Positions 41,638-50,846 of a stretch of 64,000 nt of DNA are shown in pieces. The number at the start of each line of letters is the position of its first letter. Position 1 is the first letter of the stretch. The DNA is from Burkholderia stagnalis. Lineage in GTDB: Bacteria; Pseudomonadota; Gammaproteobacteria; Burkholderiales; Burkholderiaceae. The notes beneath the pieces were generated by a model. The model did no database searches and had not been told where the DNA came from. It was given only the letters and a program-made list of their open reading frames with translations. The DNA lies in assembly GCF_902830275.1 (NCBI RefSeq), contig NZ_CADESW010000028.1, positions 36,890 to 100,889 on the forward strand, given 5' to 3'. A program made the translations under genes and the position numbers.

Positions 41638-42416
41638 TGGGCCGCCTCGCGGGCAAGGTCGCGATGGTGACGGGCGCGGGCCGCGGCATCGGCGCCGCGA
41701 TCGCGCATGCGTTTGCGCGCGAAGGCGCGGCGGTGGCGCTCGTCGATCGCAATCTCCCGCAGGCGAGTGCGATCGCCGCCGCGATCGCCGGCGCGATCGA
41801 CGACGCGCACGTGCTGCCGCTGCATGCGGACGTCGCGCAACAGGACGCGGTGCGCGACGCGCTCGCGCAGGCCGAAGCGGCCTTCGGCGCGCTGGACGTG
41901 CTGGTCAACAACGCGGGCATCAACGTGTTCTGCGATCCGCTGACGATGACCGACGACGACTGGCGCCGCTGCTTCGCGGTCGACCTCGACGGCGTGTGGC
42001 ACGGCTGCCGCGCGGTGTTGCCGGGCATGGTCGAGCGCGGGCGCGGCAGCATCGTGAACATCGCGTCGACGCATGCGTTCCGGATCATCCCGGGCTGCTT
42101 TCCGTACCCGGTCGCGAAGCACGGCGTGCTGGGCCTCACGCGTGCGCTCGGCATCGAATACGCGGCGCGCAACGTGCGCGTGAACGCGATCGCGCCGGGC
42201 TACATCGAGACGCAGCTGACGCGCGACTGGTGGGGCGCGCAACCGGACCCGGCCGCCGCCAAGGCCGATACGCTCGCGCTGCAGCCGATGAAGCGGATCG
42301 GCACGCCGGACGAAGTCGCGATGACGGCCGTGTTCCTCGCATCGGACGAGGCGCCGTTCATCAACGCGACCTGCATCACCGTCGATGGCGGGCGCGCGGC
42401 GCTGTACCACGACTGA
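41634..42416 (+). CDS. Short-chain dehydrogenase, probable sugar 1-dehydrogenase
   Basis: The 260-residue SDR has the cofactor loop TGAGRGIG, NNAG, the catalytic serine region (NIASTHAF) and YPVAKHG with the Tyr-Lys pair. Operon context suggests oxidation of D-galactose or L-arabinose at C1, with NAD(P). The ATG at 41634 overlaps the dgoA stop. A second SDR gene at 46211 could have the same or a complementary substrate, so the assignment between them is open. Confidence 0.85.
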   Translation: MMGRLAGKVAMVTGAGRGIGAAIAHAFAREGAAVALVDRNLPQASAIAAAIAGAIDDAHVLPLHADVAQQDAVRDALAQAEAAFGALDVLVNNAGINVFCDPLTMTDDDWRRCFAVDLDGVWHGCRAVLPGMVERGRGSIVNIASTHAFRIIPGCFPYPVAKHGVLGLTRALGIEYAARNVRVNAIAPGYIETQLTRDWWGAQPDPAAAKADTLALQPMKRIGTPDEVAMTAVFLASDEAPFINATCITVDGGRAALYHD

Positions 42417-42444
42417 AGGATTGGCAGCACCGAATCGACAGACC

Positions 42445-42473
42445 GCAGCGCGCGGCGGCCGCGCGCACGCTGC
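42445..42473 (+). promoter_or_regulatory. Intercistronic hairpin before the sugar-binding protein gene
   Basis: GCAGCG (42445-42450) pairs with CGCTGC (42468-42473), with further GC pairing inside. There is no T run. Hairpins next to binding-protein genes often set segmental mRNA stability. Confidence 0.45.
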
Positions 42474-42528
42474 ATCGAAACCAATAAGCGGCCGTATTCC
42501 GATCGATGAAGACAAGGAGACACTGGAG

Positions 42529-43524
42529 ATGAAACGCAGAACATTCGTCACGCTCGCCGCCGCAACCGCGGTGCTGATGGGCAACCCGCTCGCGCACGCG
42601 GCCGACCCGGTCAAGATCGGCTTCCTCGTGAAGCAGCCCGAGGAGCCGTGGTTCCAGGACGAGTGGAAGTTCGCGGAGCTCGCCGCGAAGGACAAAGGCT
42701 TCACGCTCGTGAAGATCGGCGCGCCGTCCGGCGAGAAGGTGATGAGCGCGATCGACAACCTCGCCGCGCAGAAGGCGCAGGGCTTCATCATCTGCACGCC
42801 CGACGTGAAGCTCGGGCCCGGCATCGTCGCGAAGGCGAAATCGCACGGGCTGAAGATGATGACGGTGGACGACCGCCTCGTCGACGGCGCGGGCAAGCCG
42901 CTCGAGGCCGTGCCGCACATGGGCATCTCCGCGTACAACATCGGCAAGCAGGTCGGCGACGGCATCGCGGCCGAGATCAGGAAGCGCGGCTGGAACATGA
43001 AGGACGTCGGCGCGATCGACATCACCTACGAGCAGCTGCCGACCGCGCACGACCGCACGAGCGGCGCGACCGACGCGCTCGTCGCCGCGGGCTTCCCGAA
43101 GGCGAACGTGATCGCCGCGCCGCAGGCGAAGACCGACACCGAGAACGCGTTCAACGCGGCCAACATCGCGCTCACGAAGAACCCGCAGTTCAAGCACTGG
43201 GTCGCGTACGGCCTGAACGACGAAGCCGTGCTCGGCGCGGTGCGCGCGGCCGAAGGGCGCGGCTTCAAGTCGGCCGACATGATCGGCATCGGCATCGGCG
43301 GCTCCGACTCCGCGCTGAACGAATTCAAGAAACCGCAGCCCACCGGCTTCTTCGGCACCGTGATCATCAGCCCGAAGCGCCACGGCGAGGAAACCTCCGA
43401 GCTGATGTACGCGTGGATCACGCAGGGCAAGGCGCCGGCGCCGCTCACGCTGACCACCGGCATGCTCGCGACGCGCGAGAACGTCGGCAAGGTGCGCGAC
43501 GAGATGGGGCTCGCATCGAAGTAA
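42529..43524 (+). CDS. araF: AraF-type periplasmic sugar-binding protein
   Basis: This is the substrate-binding component of an L-arabinose or D-galactose ABC importer. The 331-residue protein has a Sec signal peptide (MKRRTFVTLAAATAVLMG, cleavage near AHAAD) and a periplasmic-binding fold starting VKIGFLVKQPEEPWFQDEW, typical of AraF. GGAG immediately precedes the ATG. The ATPase and permease genes follow in order. Confidence 0.92.
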   Translation: MKRRTFVTLAAATAVLMGNPLAHAADPVKIGFLVKQPEEPWFQDEWKFAELAAKDKGFTLVKIGAPSGEKVMSAIDNLAAQKAQGFIICTPDVKLGPGIVAKAKSHGLKMMTVDDRLVDGAGKPLEAVPHMGISAYNIGKQVGDGIAAEIRKRGWNMKDVGAIDITYEQLPTAHDRTSGATDALVAAGFPKANVIAAPQAKTDTENAFNAANIALTKNPQFKHWVAYGLNDEAVLGAVRAAEGRGFKSADMIGIGIGGSDSALNEFKKPQPTGFFGTVIISPKRHGEETSELMYAWITQGKAPAPLTLTTGMLATRENVGKVRDEMGLASK

Positions 43525-43590
43525 GCGGCCCGCGCGGCTGCCGCGTGGCGCGGCGGCCGGCGGACGATCGATCGTAACGGGAGAGGCGAA

Positions 43591-45102
43591 GTGTCAGCGG
43601 CACTGCGTTTTGACAATATCGGCAAGGTGTTTCCCGGCGTGCGCGCGCTCGACGGCATTTCGTTCGACGTGCACGCGGGCGAGGTGCACGGCCTGATGGG
43701 CGAGAACGGCGCGGGCAAGTCGACGCTGCTGAAGATTCTCGGCGGCGAATATCAGCCCGATGCGGGCAGCGTGCTGGTCGACGGCCGGCCCGTGCATTTC
43801 GCGAATGCGGGCGCGTCGATCGCGGCCGGCATCGCGGTGATCCACCAGGAGCTGCAGTACGTGCCCGACCTGACGGTCACGGAGAACCTGCTGCTCGGCA
43901 GGCTGCCGAACGCGTTCGGCTGGGTGAGGAAGGGCGGCGCGAAGCGCCACGTGCGCGAGCGGCTCGCCGCGATGGGCGTCGATCTCGATCCCGATGCGAA
44001 GCTCGGCAAGCTGTCGATCGCGCAGCGGCAGATGGTCGAGATCTGCAAGGCGCTGATGCGCAATGCGCGCGTGATCGCGCTCGACGAGCCGACCAGCTCG
44101 CTGTCGCATCGCGAGACCGAGGTGCTGTTCAAGCTCGTCGACGACCTGCGCGCCGACGGCCGCGCGCTGATCTACATCTCGCACCGGATGGACGAGATCT
44201 ACCGGCTGTGCGACGCGTGCACGATCTTCCGCGACGGCCGCAAGATCGCGTCGCACGCCACGCTCGCCGACGTGCCGCGCGAGCGCCTCGTCGCGGAGAT
44301 GGTCGGGCGCGAGATCGCCGACATCTATCACTACGCGCCGCGCGCGCTCGGCGACGTGCGGCTCGCGGTCGACGGCGTCGAGGGCGACGCGCTGCGCGCG
44401 CCGGCCAGCTTCGACGTGCGCGCGGGCGAGATCGTCGGCTTCTTCGGCCTCGTCGGCGCGGGCCGCAGCGAGCTGATGCGGCTCGTCTACGGCGCGGACC
44501 GCAAGCGCGCGGGCACGCTCGCGCTCGACGGCGCGCGCATCGACGTGAAGCGCACCGGCGACGCGATTCGCCACGGCATCGTGCTGTGCCCGGAAGACCG
44601 CAAGGAGGAAGGGATCATCGCGATGGCGTCGGTCGCGGAGAACATCAACATCAGTTGCCGCCGGCACTCGCTGCGCGCCGGGCTGTTCATCGACCGCAAG
44701 ACGGAAAGCGACACCGCCGACCGCTTCATCCAGCGGCTGAAGATCAAGACGCCGAGCCGCCGCCAGAAGATCCGCTTCCTGTCGGGCGGCAACCAGCAGA
44801 AGGCGATCCTGTCGCGCTGGCTTGCCGAGCCCGACCTGAAGGTCGTGATCCTCGACGAGCCGACGCGCGGCATCGACGTCGGCGCGAAGCATGAAATCTA
44901 CGACGTGATCTACCGGCTCGCGGAGCGCGGCTGCGCGATCGTGATGGTGTCGTCGGAGCTGCCGGAAGTGCTCGGCGTGTCCGACCGCATCGTCGTGATG
45001 CGCGAAGGGCGCATCGCGGGCGAGCTGCCGCGCGCGCAGGCGAGCGAGCATGCGGTGCTGAGCCTCGCGCTGCCGCAGGCAAGCGCCGCGCACGCGGCCT
45101 GA
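43591..45102 (+). CDS. araG: AraG-type sugar ABC transporter ATP-binding protein
   Basis: The 503-residue protein has two fused nucleotide-binding domains, as in sugar importers of the CUT2 class. The first has Walker A GENGAGKST, LSIAQRQ and the DEPTSSL Walker B. The second lacks a canonical Walker A (GLVGAGRSE) but keeps LSGGNQQK and DEPTRGID, the normal asymmetry of the class. The start is a GTG at 43591. Confidence 0.95.
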   Translation: MSAALRFDNIGKVFPGVRALDGISFDVHAGEVHGLMGENGAGKSTLLKILGGEYQPDAGSVLVDGRPVHFANAGASIAAGIAVIHQELQYVPDLTVTENLLLGRLPNAFGWVRKGGAKRHVRERLAAMGVDLDPDAKLGKLSIAQRQMVEICKALMRNARVIALDEPTSSLSHRETEVLFKLVDDLRADGRALIYISHRMDEIYRLCDACTIFRDGRKIASHATLADVPRERLVAEMVGREIADIYHYAPRALGDVRLAVDGVEGDALRAPASFDVRAGEIVGFFGLVGAGRSELMRLVYGADRKRAGTLALDGARIDVKRTGDAIRHGIVLCPEDRKEEGIIAMASVAENINISCRRHSLRAGLFIDRKTESDTADRFIQRLKIKTPSRRQKIRFLSGGNQQKAILSRWLAEPDLKVVILDEPTRGIDVGAKHEIYDVIYRLAERGCAIVMVSSELPEVLGVSDRIVVMREGRIAGELPRAQASEHAVLSLALPQASAAHAA

Positions 45103-45128
45103 ACCACCAGGACAACCGATTCGACCAC

Positions 45129-45150
45129 GCGCGGCGCCGATGCGCCGCGC
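45129..45150 (+). promoter_or_regulatory. Perfect hairpin between araG and araH
   Basis: GCGCGGCGC (45129-45137) and GCGCCGCGC (45142-45150) form a nine-base-pair stem with a CGAT loop, 18 bases before the araH start and just before its ribosome binding site. There is no T run. Confidence 0.55.
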
Positions 45151-45168
45151 GATGCAGGAGCAGGAGAC

Positions 45169-46191
45169 ATGACCATGCAAGTCAGAGAAAACCTCGCCGG
45201 CGCGGCTGTAAAACAGGCCGCCGACGCACCGGCGCCGCAGCCCGCCGACCGCCAGACGTGGTGGCAGCAGCTTGCCGACTACAGCCTGATCGCGATCTTC
45301 GCGGTGATGTTCGTGACGATGTCGCTGACCGTCGATCACTTCTTCTCGATCGACAACATGCTCGGCCTCGCGCTGTCGATCTCGCAGATCGGCATGGTCG
45401 CGTGCACGATGATGTTCTGTCTCGCGTCGCGCGATTTCGACCTGTCGATCGGCTCGACCGTCGCGTTCTCGGGCGTGCTGTGCGCGATGGTGCTGAACGC
45501 GACCGACAACACGTTCGTCGCGATCGTCGCCGCGGTGGCGGCGGGCGCGGCGATCGGCTTCGTCAACGGCGCGGTGATCGCGTACCTGCGCATCAACGCG
45601 CTGATCACGACGCTCGCGACGATGGAGATCGTGCGCGGGCTCGGCTTCATCGTGTCGAAGGGGCAGGCGGTCGGCGTGTCGTCGGATACCTTCATCGCGC
45701 TCGGCGGCTTGTCGCTGTTCGGCATCTCGCTGCCGATCTGGGTCACGCTGCTGTGCTTCGTCGTGTTCGGCGTGCTGCTGAACCAGACCGTGTACGGCCG
45801 CAACACGCTCGCGATCGGCGGCAACCCGGAAGCGTCGCGGCTCGCGGGGATCAATGTCGAGCGCACCCGCGTGGTGATCTTCCTGATCCAGGGCGCGGTG
45901 ACCGCGCTCGCCGGCGTGATCCTCGCGTCGCGCATCACGTCGGGCCAGCCGAACGCCGCGCAGGGCTTCGAGCTGAACGTGATCTCCGCATGCGTGCTCG
46001 GCGGCGTGTCGCTGCTCGGCGGACGCGCGACGATCTCGGGCGTCGTGATCGGCGTGCTGATCATGGGCACCGTCGAGAACGTGATGAACCTGCTGAACAT
46101 CGACGCGTTCTATCAGTACCTGGTGCGCGGCGCGATCCTGCTCGCGGCCGTGCTGCTCGACCAGCTGAAGAACCGCGGCGGGCGCGACTGA
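45169..46191 (+). CDS. araH: AraH-type sugar ABC transporter permease
   Basis: The 340-residue inner-membrane permease of the CUT2 class has about ten hydrophobic segments and the cytoplasmic loop motif GGNPEASRLAGIN (about residues 221-233) that contacts the ATPase. CAGGAG precedes the ATG at 45169. The third component of the importer follows the ATPase by 66 bases. Confidence 0.94.
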   Translation: MTMQVRENLAGAAVKQAADAPAPQPADRQTWWQQLADYSLIAIFAVMFVTMSLTVDHFFSIDNMLGLALSISQIGMVACTMMFCLASRDFDLSIGSTVAFSGVLCAMVLNATDNTFVAIVAAVAAGAAIGFVNGAVIAYLRINALITTLATMEIVRGLGFIVSKGQAVGVSSDTFIALGGLSLFGISLPIWVTLLCFVVFGVLLNQTVYGRNTLAIGGNPEASRLAGINVERTRVVIFLIQGAVTALAGVILASRITSGQPNAAQGFELNVISACVLGGVSLLGGRATISGVVIGVLIMGTVENVMNLLNIDAFYQYLVRGAILLAAVLLDQLKNRGGRD

Positions 46192-46210
46192 TCCACCGGA
46201 GGCGAACCGC

Positions 46211-46999
46211 ATGACCACCGATACTTCCGCGAACGATCCGCGCTACGCGCGCTACCCGAGCCTCGCCGACCGCGCGGTGCTGATCACCGGCGGCGCGACC
46301 GGCATCGGCGCCGCGTTCGTCGAGCATTTCGTCGCGCAGGATGCGCGCGTCGCGTTCGTCGATCTCGACGCCGCGGCGGGCCGCGCGCTCGCCGAGCGCC
46401 TGGCGCCCGCGCGTCACGCGCCGCTGTTCATCGAATGCGACCTCACCGACGTCGCCGCGCTGCGCCGTGCGATCGACGCGATCCGCGCGCGGATCGGCGC
46501 GATCGCGGTGCTCGTCAACAATGCGGCGAACGACGTGCGCCACGCGATCGGCGACGTGACGCCCGAATCGTTCGACGCGGGCATCGCGGTGAACCTGCGT
46601 CACCAGTTCTTCGCCGCGCAGGCCGTGATCGACGACATGAAGCAGCAGGGCGGCGGCGCGATCATCAACCTCGGCTCGATCAGCTGGATGCTGAAGAACG
46701 GCGGCTATCCGGTGTACGTGACCGCGAAGGCGGCCGTGCAGGGGCTCACGCGCGGCCTCGCGCGCGACCTCGGCCCGTTCGGCATCCGCGTCAATTCGCT
46801 GGTGCCCGGCTGGGTGATGACCGACAAGCAGCGGCGGCTGTGGCTCGACGACGCGGGCCGCGCGTCGATCAAGGCCGGCCAGTGCCTCGACGCGGAGCTG
46901 CTGCCCGCCGATCTCGCGCGCATGGCGCTGTTCCTCGCGGCCGACGACAGCCGGATGATCACCGCGCAGGACGTGATCGTCGACGGCGGCTGGGCCTGA
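46211..46999 (+). CDS. Short-chain dehydrogenase, probable D-galactose/L-arabinose 1-dehydrogenase
   Basis: The 262-residue SDR has TGGATGIG, NNAA, GSISW and YVTAKAAV with the catalytic Tyr-Lys. The N-terminal segment before the cofactor loop is about 20 residues. It lies 19 bases after the permease gene. It probably oxidises the imported sugar to a lactone. Context is strong, but residue reading does not fix the sugar. Confidence 0.86.
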   Translation: MTTDTSANDPRYARYPSLADRAVLITGGATGIGAAFVEHFVAQDARVAFVDLDAAAGRALAERLAPARHAPLFIECDLTDVAALRRAIDAIRARIGAIAVLVNNAANDVRHAIGDVTPESFDAGIAVNLRHQFFAAQAVIDDMKQQGGGAIINLGSISWMLKNGGYPVYVTAKAAVQGLTRGLARDLGPFGIRVNSLVPGWVMTDKQRRLWLDDAGRASIKAGQCLDAELLPADLARMALFLAADDSRMITAQDVIVDGGWA

Positions 47000-47058
47000 G
47001 CCGCCGCCGCGCGATGCGAACCGACACCTCGATACAGAACGATGCAGGAGCGCCCGTC

Positions 47059-48126
47059 ATGACCGCCACTTCCTCGCGCGCGTCGTCATCGCCGACGACG
47101 ACGCAATCGCGCCGCGCGCGCCTCGCCGCCGCCGCGCAGCCGGTCAGCGCCGGCCCGCAGACCGCCGCGTTCGCGCAGGGCGTCGGCGCGTCGCATGCAC
47201 GCGCCGTCACGCTGTCGAACGCGGCGCTGCGGCTCGACGTGCTGCCGCATCTGGGCGGCGGCATCGCGCGCTTCGACTGGCGCGGCGACGGCGGCGCGCT
47301 GACGCCGGTGTTCCGCCGCTGCGAGCGGCCCGATGCGGCGACCGATCCGAACGAGCTCGCGTGCTACCCGCTGCTGCCTTACTCGAACCGGATCGGCGGC
47401 GCGCGCTTCGAATGCGACGGCCGCAGCGTCGCGGTGCCGCGCAACCGCCGCGACGAGCCGCTGCCGATCCACGGCGACGGCTGGCTCGCGCGCTGGCAGG
47501 TCGACGAGGCGACCGACACGCTGCTGCAGCTGTCGCTCGATCACGGCCACGGCGCGCCGTACGCATTCCGCGCGACGCAGACCTTCATGCTCGACGACGC
47601 CACATTGTCGATCGCGCTGACGATCGAGAACGCCGGCCGCGCGCGGCTGCCGTTCGGGCTCGGCGTGCATCCGTTCCTGGTGCGCGACGACGCGACCGAG
47701 CTGGCGGCCGCGGCCGGCGGGCTGTGGCTGTCGGGCGCGGATTTCCTGCCGGTGCGGCACGTGAGCGTGCCGCCGGCCTGGCAGTTCGGCGTCGCGTATC
47801 CGCTGCCGGCCGCGCTGGTCAACCATGCGTTCACCGGCTGGGGCGGCCACGCGACGGTGAGCTGGCCGCGCCGCGGGCTGATGCTGACGGTCGCGGCCGA
47901 TGCCGACGCGTACGTGCTGTATACGCCGCCGGGCGAGGATTTCTTCTGCTTCGAGCCGGTCGATCATCCGATCAATGCGGTGAACCTGCCGGGCGGCGCG
48001 GCCGCGCACGGGATGACGCTGCTCGCGCCCGGCGAGCGGCTCGCGCGGCGCTTCGCGTTCACCGTCGGGCGCAACGATGCGCGCGGCGAGGGCCCCGCGC
48101 GCGAAAGCCGGCGGCGACGCGGGTAA
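47059..48126 (+). CDS. Aldose 1-epimerase (galactose mutarotase)
   Basis: This enzyme interconverts alpha and beta anomers, supplying the form used by the dehydrogenase. The 355-residue protein has a beta-sandwich family signature: YSNRIGGARF, IHGDGW, GVHPFL with a probable catalytic histidine, and CFEPVDHPINAVN with the glutamate. A disordered N-terminal segment of about 50 residues is present. GGAG precedes the ATG at 47059. It is the last sugar gene; pyrF follows after 39 bases. Confidence 0.92.
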   Translation: MTATSSRASSSPTTTQSRRARLAAAAQPVSAGPQTAAFAQGVGASHARAVTLSNAALRLDVLPHLGGGIARFDWRGDGGALTPVFRRCERPDAATDPNELACYPLLPYSNRIGGARFECDGRSVAVPRNRRDEPLPIHGDGWLARWQVDEATDTLLQLSLDHGHGAPYAFRATQTFMLDDATLSIALTIENAGRARLPFGLGVHPFLVRDDATELAAAAGGLWLSGADFLPVRHVSVPPAWQFGVAYPLPAALVNHAFTGWGGHATVSWPRRGLMLTVAADADAYVLYTPPGEDFFCFEPVDHPINAVNLPGGAAAHGMTLLAPGERLARRFAFTVGRNDARGEGPARESRRRRG

Positions 48127-48165
48127 AATACGCGGTCTACCAACGGTTTGCCGCGAGTACCCGCC

Positions 48166-48993
48166 ATGTCTTCCCCGCTTACTTTCATCGAATCGCTGCG
48201 CGCCGCGTGGCAGCGCACCAATTCGCTGCTGTGCGTCGGCCTCGATCCCGAGCCGTCGCGCTTCCCCGCGCAGTTCGACGGCCAGCCCGACGCGATCTTC
48301 GAGTTCTGCCGGCAGATCGTCGACGCGACCGCCCCGTACGCGAGCGCGTTCAAGCCGCAGATCGCCTACTTCGCCGCGCATCGCGCGGAGGACCAGCTCG
48401 AGCGGCTGATCGCGCACATCCACCTGCAGCATCCGGGCCTGCCGGTGATCCTCGACGCGAAGCGCGGCGACATCGGCAGCACCGCCGAGCAGTACGCCCG
48501 CGAAGCGTTCGAGCGCTACCGTGCGGACGCGGTGACGGTGAACCCGTACATGGGCTTCGATTCGGTCGAGCCTTACTTCGAGCACGACGGCAAGGGCGTG
48601 ATCGTGCTGTGCCGCACGTCGAACCCGGGCGGCTCGGACCTGCAGTTCCTCGAGACCAACGGCCGCCCGCTGTACCAGGTGGTGGCCGATCTCGCCGCGA
48701 ACAAGTGGAATGAGAAGAACGGCCAGCTCGGCCTCGTCGTCGGCGCGACCTTCCCGAAGGAAATCGAGATCGTGCGCGGGATCGTCGGCGACATGCCGCT
48801 GCTGATCCCCGGCATCGGCGCGCAGGGCGGCGACGTGCAGGCGACCGTCAGCGCGGGCCGCACCGCCGACGGCACCGGGATGATGATCAACTCGTCGCGC
48901 GCGATCCTGTACGCGAGCAAGGACGAGGACTTCGCCGAAGCCGCGGCGCTCGCCGCGCAGAAGACCCGCGACACGATCAACGCGCATCGTTGA
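48166..48993 (+). CDS. pyrF: Orotidine 5'-phosphate decarboxylase (type 2)
   Basis: PyrF makes UMP. The 275-residue protein carries the catalytic DAKRGDIGST motif and has the length of the longer type 2 family rather than the roughly 240-residue enterobacterial form. The ATG at 48166 is chosen over an ATG six codons upstream because it gives the usual N-terminus MSSPLTFIE. It may be served by read-through from the sugar operon, but a separate promoter was not defined. Confidence 0.95.
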   Translation: MSSPLTFIESLRAAWQRTNSLLCVGLDPEPSRFPAQFDGQPDAIFEFCRQIVDATAPYASAFKPQIAYFAAHRAEDQLERLIAHIHLQHPGLPVILDAKRGDIGSTAEQYAREAFERYRADAVTVNPYMGFDSVEPYFEHDGKGVIVLCRTSNPGGSDLQFLETNGRPLYQVVADLAANKWNEKNGQLGLVVGATFPKEIEIVRGIVGDMPLLIPGIGAQGGDVQATVSAGRTADGTGMMINSSRAILYASKDEDFAEAAALAAQKTRDTINAHR

Positions 48994-49230
48994 GCGGGGC
49001 GGGCGGGCCGACGCATCGACTTCGCGCGTCGAGCCGCCCGTTTCGATTCCCCCGTCGCTGCGGCCGGCCTGCGGGCCAGGCCGTCACCCCGCCTTCCCGG
49101 GCCGCCGCGCGCGCATGACGCGCGCGGACAACTTCCCGTCGCATCCGCATCGCACGTTCGCACGGCAATCGCGCAAAGCTGCCGCTTGTCATCGATCCGT
49201 CACGAAAATGTCAAGAAAGGAGCCGACGCC

Positions 49231-50289
49231 ATGCCCATGCTGCCCCGACGTCTTCTGGCCGCGCTTGCCGCGTCCATGTCCCTCACGTTTGCCCATGCGG
49301 CCGAGCTCGCGCACTGGCCGGCCGACAGCGCGAAGGCGCTGAACGCGATGATCGCCGCGCACGCGCATCGCGGCGACTACGCGGTGTTCGACGCCGACAA
49401 CACGACCTACCGCAATGACCTCGAGGAATCGCTGCTGCCGTATCTCGAGCAGCGCGGCGTGCTGACGCGCGACACGCTCGACGCGTCGCTGAAGCTGATC
49501 CCGTTCAAGGATTCGCCCGAGTACAAGGAATCGCTGACGAGCTACTACTACCGGCTCTGCGAGATCGACGACCTCGTCTGCTATCCGTGGATCGCGCAGG
49601 CGTTCGCCGGGCTGTCGCTCGCCGAGCTGAAGCGGCACATCGACGCGATGCTCGCCGACGGCCGGCCGATCCCGATCCGCTACTGGCAGGGCGACAAGGT
49701 CGCCGACGGCACGGTGAACCCGCCGCGCTTCTTCCGCGGGATGCAGGAGCTGTACAACGCGCTGCACGAGAACGGCATCGACGTATACGTGATGACGGCC
49801 GCGCACGAGGAGCTCGCGCGGCTCGTGCTGTCCGATCCGAAGTACGGCTACAACGTGAAGCCCGACCACGTGATCGGCGTGACCACGCTGCTGCGCAACC
49901 CGGCGACCGGCGCGCTGACGACGTCGCGGCTGCAGATCAAGGCCGGCAAGTACGACGAGGCGGCGAACCGTAATCTCGTGATCACGCCGTTCCTGATGAA
50001 CCCGATGACGTGGTACGAAGGCAAGCTCGGCTCGATCGTCGGCTGGATCGACCAGTGGAAGAAGCCGGTGCTCGTCGCGGGCGATACGCCGACGTCGGAC
50101 GGCTACATGCTGCTGAACGCGACGGACGTCGCGCGCGGCGGCGTGCGGGTGTGGGTGAACAAGAAAGACAGGCAGATGACGCAGATCCGCGCGTGGTCGG
50201 ACGAATCGGCCGCGAAGCAGAAGGCGCTCGGCCTGCCCGTGACAGCCGACAAGAACTGGATCGTCGTGAAGCCCGACGCGATTCAGTAA
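49231..50289 (+). CDS. Secreted HAD-family phosphatase, phosphorylcholine phosphatase-like
   Basis: The 352-residue protein has a signal peptide (MPMLPRRLLAALAASMSL, cleavage near AHAAE) and HAD motif I DADNT in YAVFDADNTTYRN, motif II around VMTAAHEEL, and a motif IV segment VAGDTPTSDGYML. This resembles PchP-type phosphorylcholine phosphatases of Pseudomonas, which release phosphate from phosphocholine in the periplasm. Substrate is inferred. AAAGGAG precedes the ATG. It converges with pncC. Confidence 0.85.
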   Translation: MPMLPRRLLAALAASMSLTFAHAAELAHWPADSAKALNAMIAAHAHRGDYAVFDADNTTYRNDLEESLLPYLEQRGVLTRDTLDASLKLIPFKDSPEYKESLTSYYYRLCEIDDLVCYPWIAQAFAGLSLAELKRHIDAMLADGRPIPIRYWQGDKVADGTVNPPRFFRGMQELYNALHENGIDVYVMTAAHEELARLVLSDPKYGYNVKPDHVIGVTTLLRNPATGALTTSRLQIKAGKYDEAANRNLVITPFLMNPMTWYEGKLGSIVGWIDQWKKPVLVAGDTPTSDGYMLLNATDVARGGVRVWVNKKDRQMTQIRAWSDESAAKQKALGLPVTADKNWIVVKPDAIQ

Positions 50290-50302
50290 GCGCCGCGGCG
50301 CG

Positions 50303-50803
50303 TCAGCCTTCGCGTTCGTCGAGCAGCTTCAGCAGCCCGCGCAGCGCATGCGCGGCTGCCTGCGTGCGGATCTGCTCGCGATCGCCCTTGAACACGAGCG
50401 TCTCGGCGTCGGTATGCAGCCGGTTGCTCCACGCGAACGACACGGTGCCGACCGGCTTCTTCTCGCTGCCGCCCGCGGGGCCGGCGATGCCGGTGACCGC
50501 GAGCGACACCTGCGCGCGGCTGTTGCGCAGCGCGCCTTCGGCCATCGCGCGCGCGACCGGCTCGCTGACGGCGCCGTGCTTGTCGATCAGCTCGGCCGGC
50601 ACGCCGATCATCTCGCTCTTGGCCTGGTTCGAATACGTGACGAAACCGCGCTCGAACCACTGGCTGCTGCCGGAAATGTCGGTGACCGCCGCGGCGATCA
50701 TCCCGCCCGTGCAGGATTCGGCGGTGGCGAGCAGCAGGTGCTCGTCGCGCAGCTTGTTGCCGGCGCGGATCGCGAGCTGATGGACGACGGAATCGGTTGG
50801 CAT
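50303..50803 (-). CDS. pncC: CinA C-terminal domain protein, nicotinamide-nucleotide amidohydrolase
   Basis: PncC deamidates NMN to NaMN in pyridine nucleotide salvage. The 166-residue protein is the stand-alone CinA C-terminal domain with the nucleophilic serine in LATAESCTGGMIA and the loop TGIAGPAGG. It is the last gene of the minus-strand thiL-pgpA-pncC group, 43 bases after pgpA. Confidence 0.92.
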   Translation of the reverse strand: MPTDSVVHQLAIRAGNKLRDEHLLLATAESCTGGMIAAAVTDISGSSQWFERGFVTYSNQAKSEMIGVPAELIDKHGAVSEPVARAMAEGALRNSRAQVSLAVTGIAGPAGGSEKKPVGTVSFAWSNRLHTDAETLVFKGDREQIRTQAAAHALRGLLKLLDEREG

Positions 50804-50846
50804 GCGGATCGGAGGAACGGAAGTCGGAAGGGCCGGCCCGGCAGGG

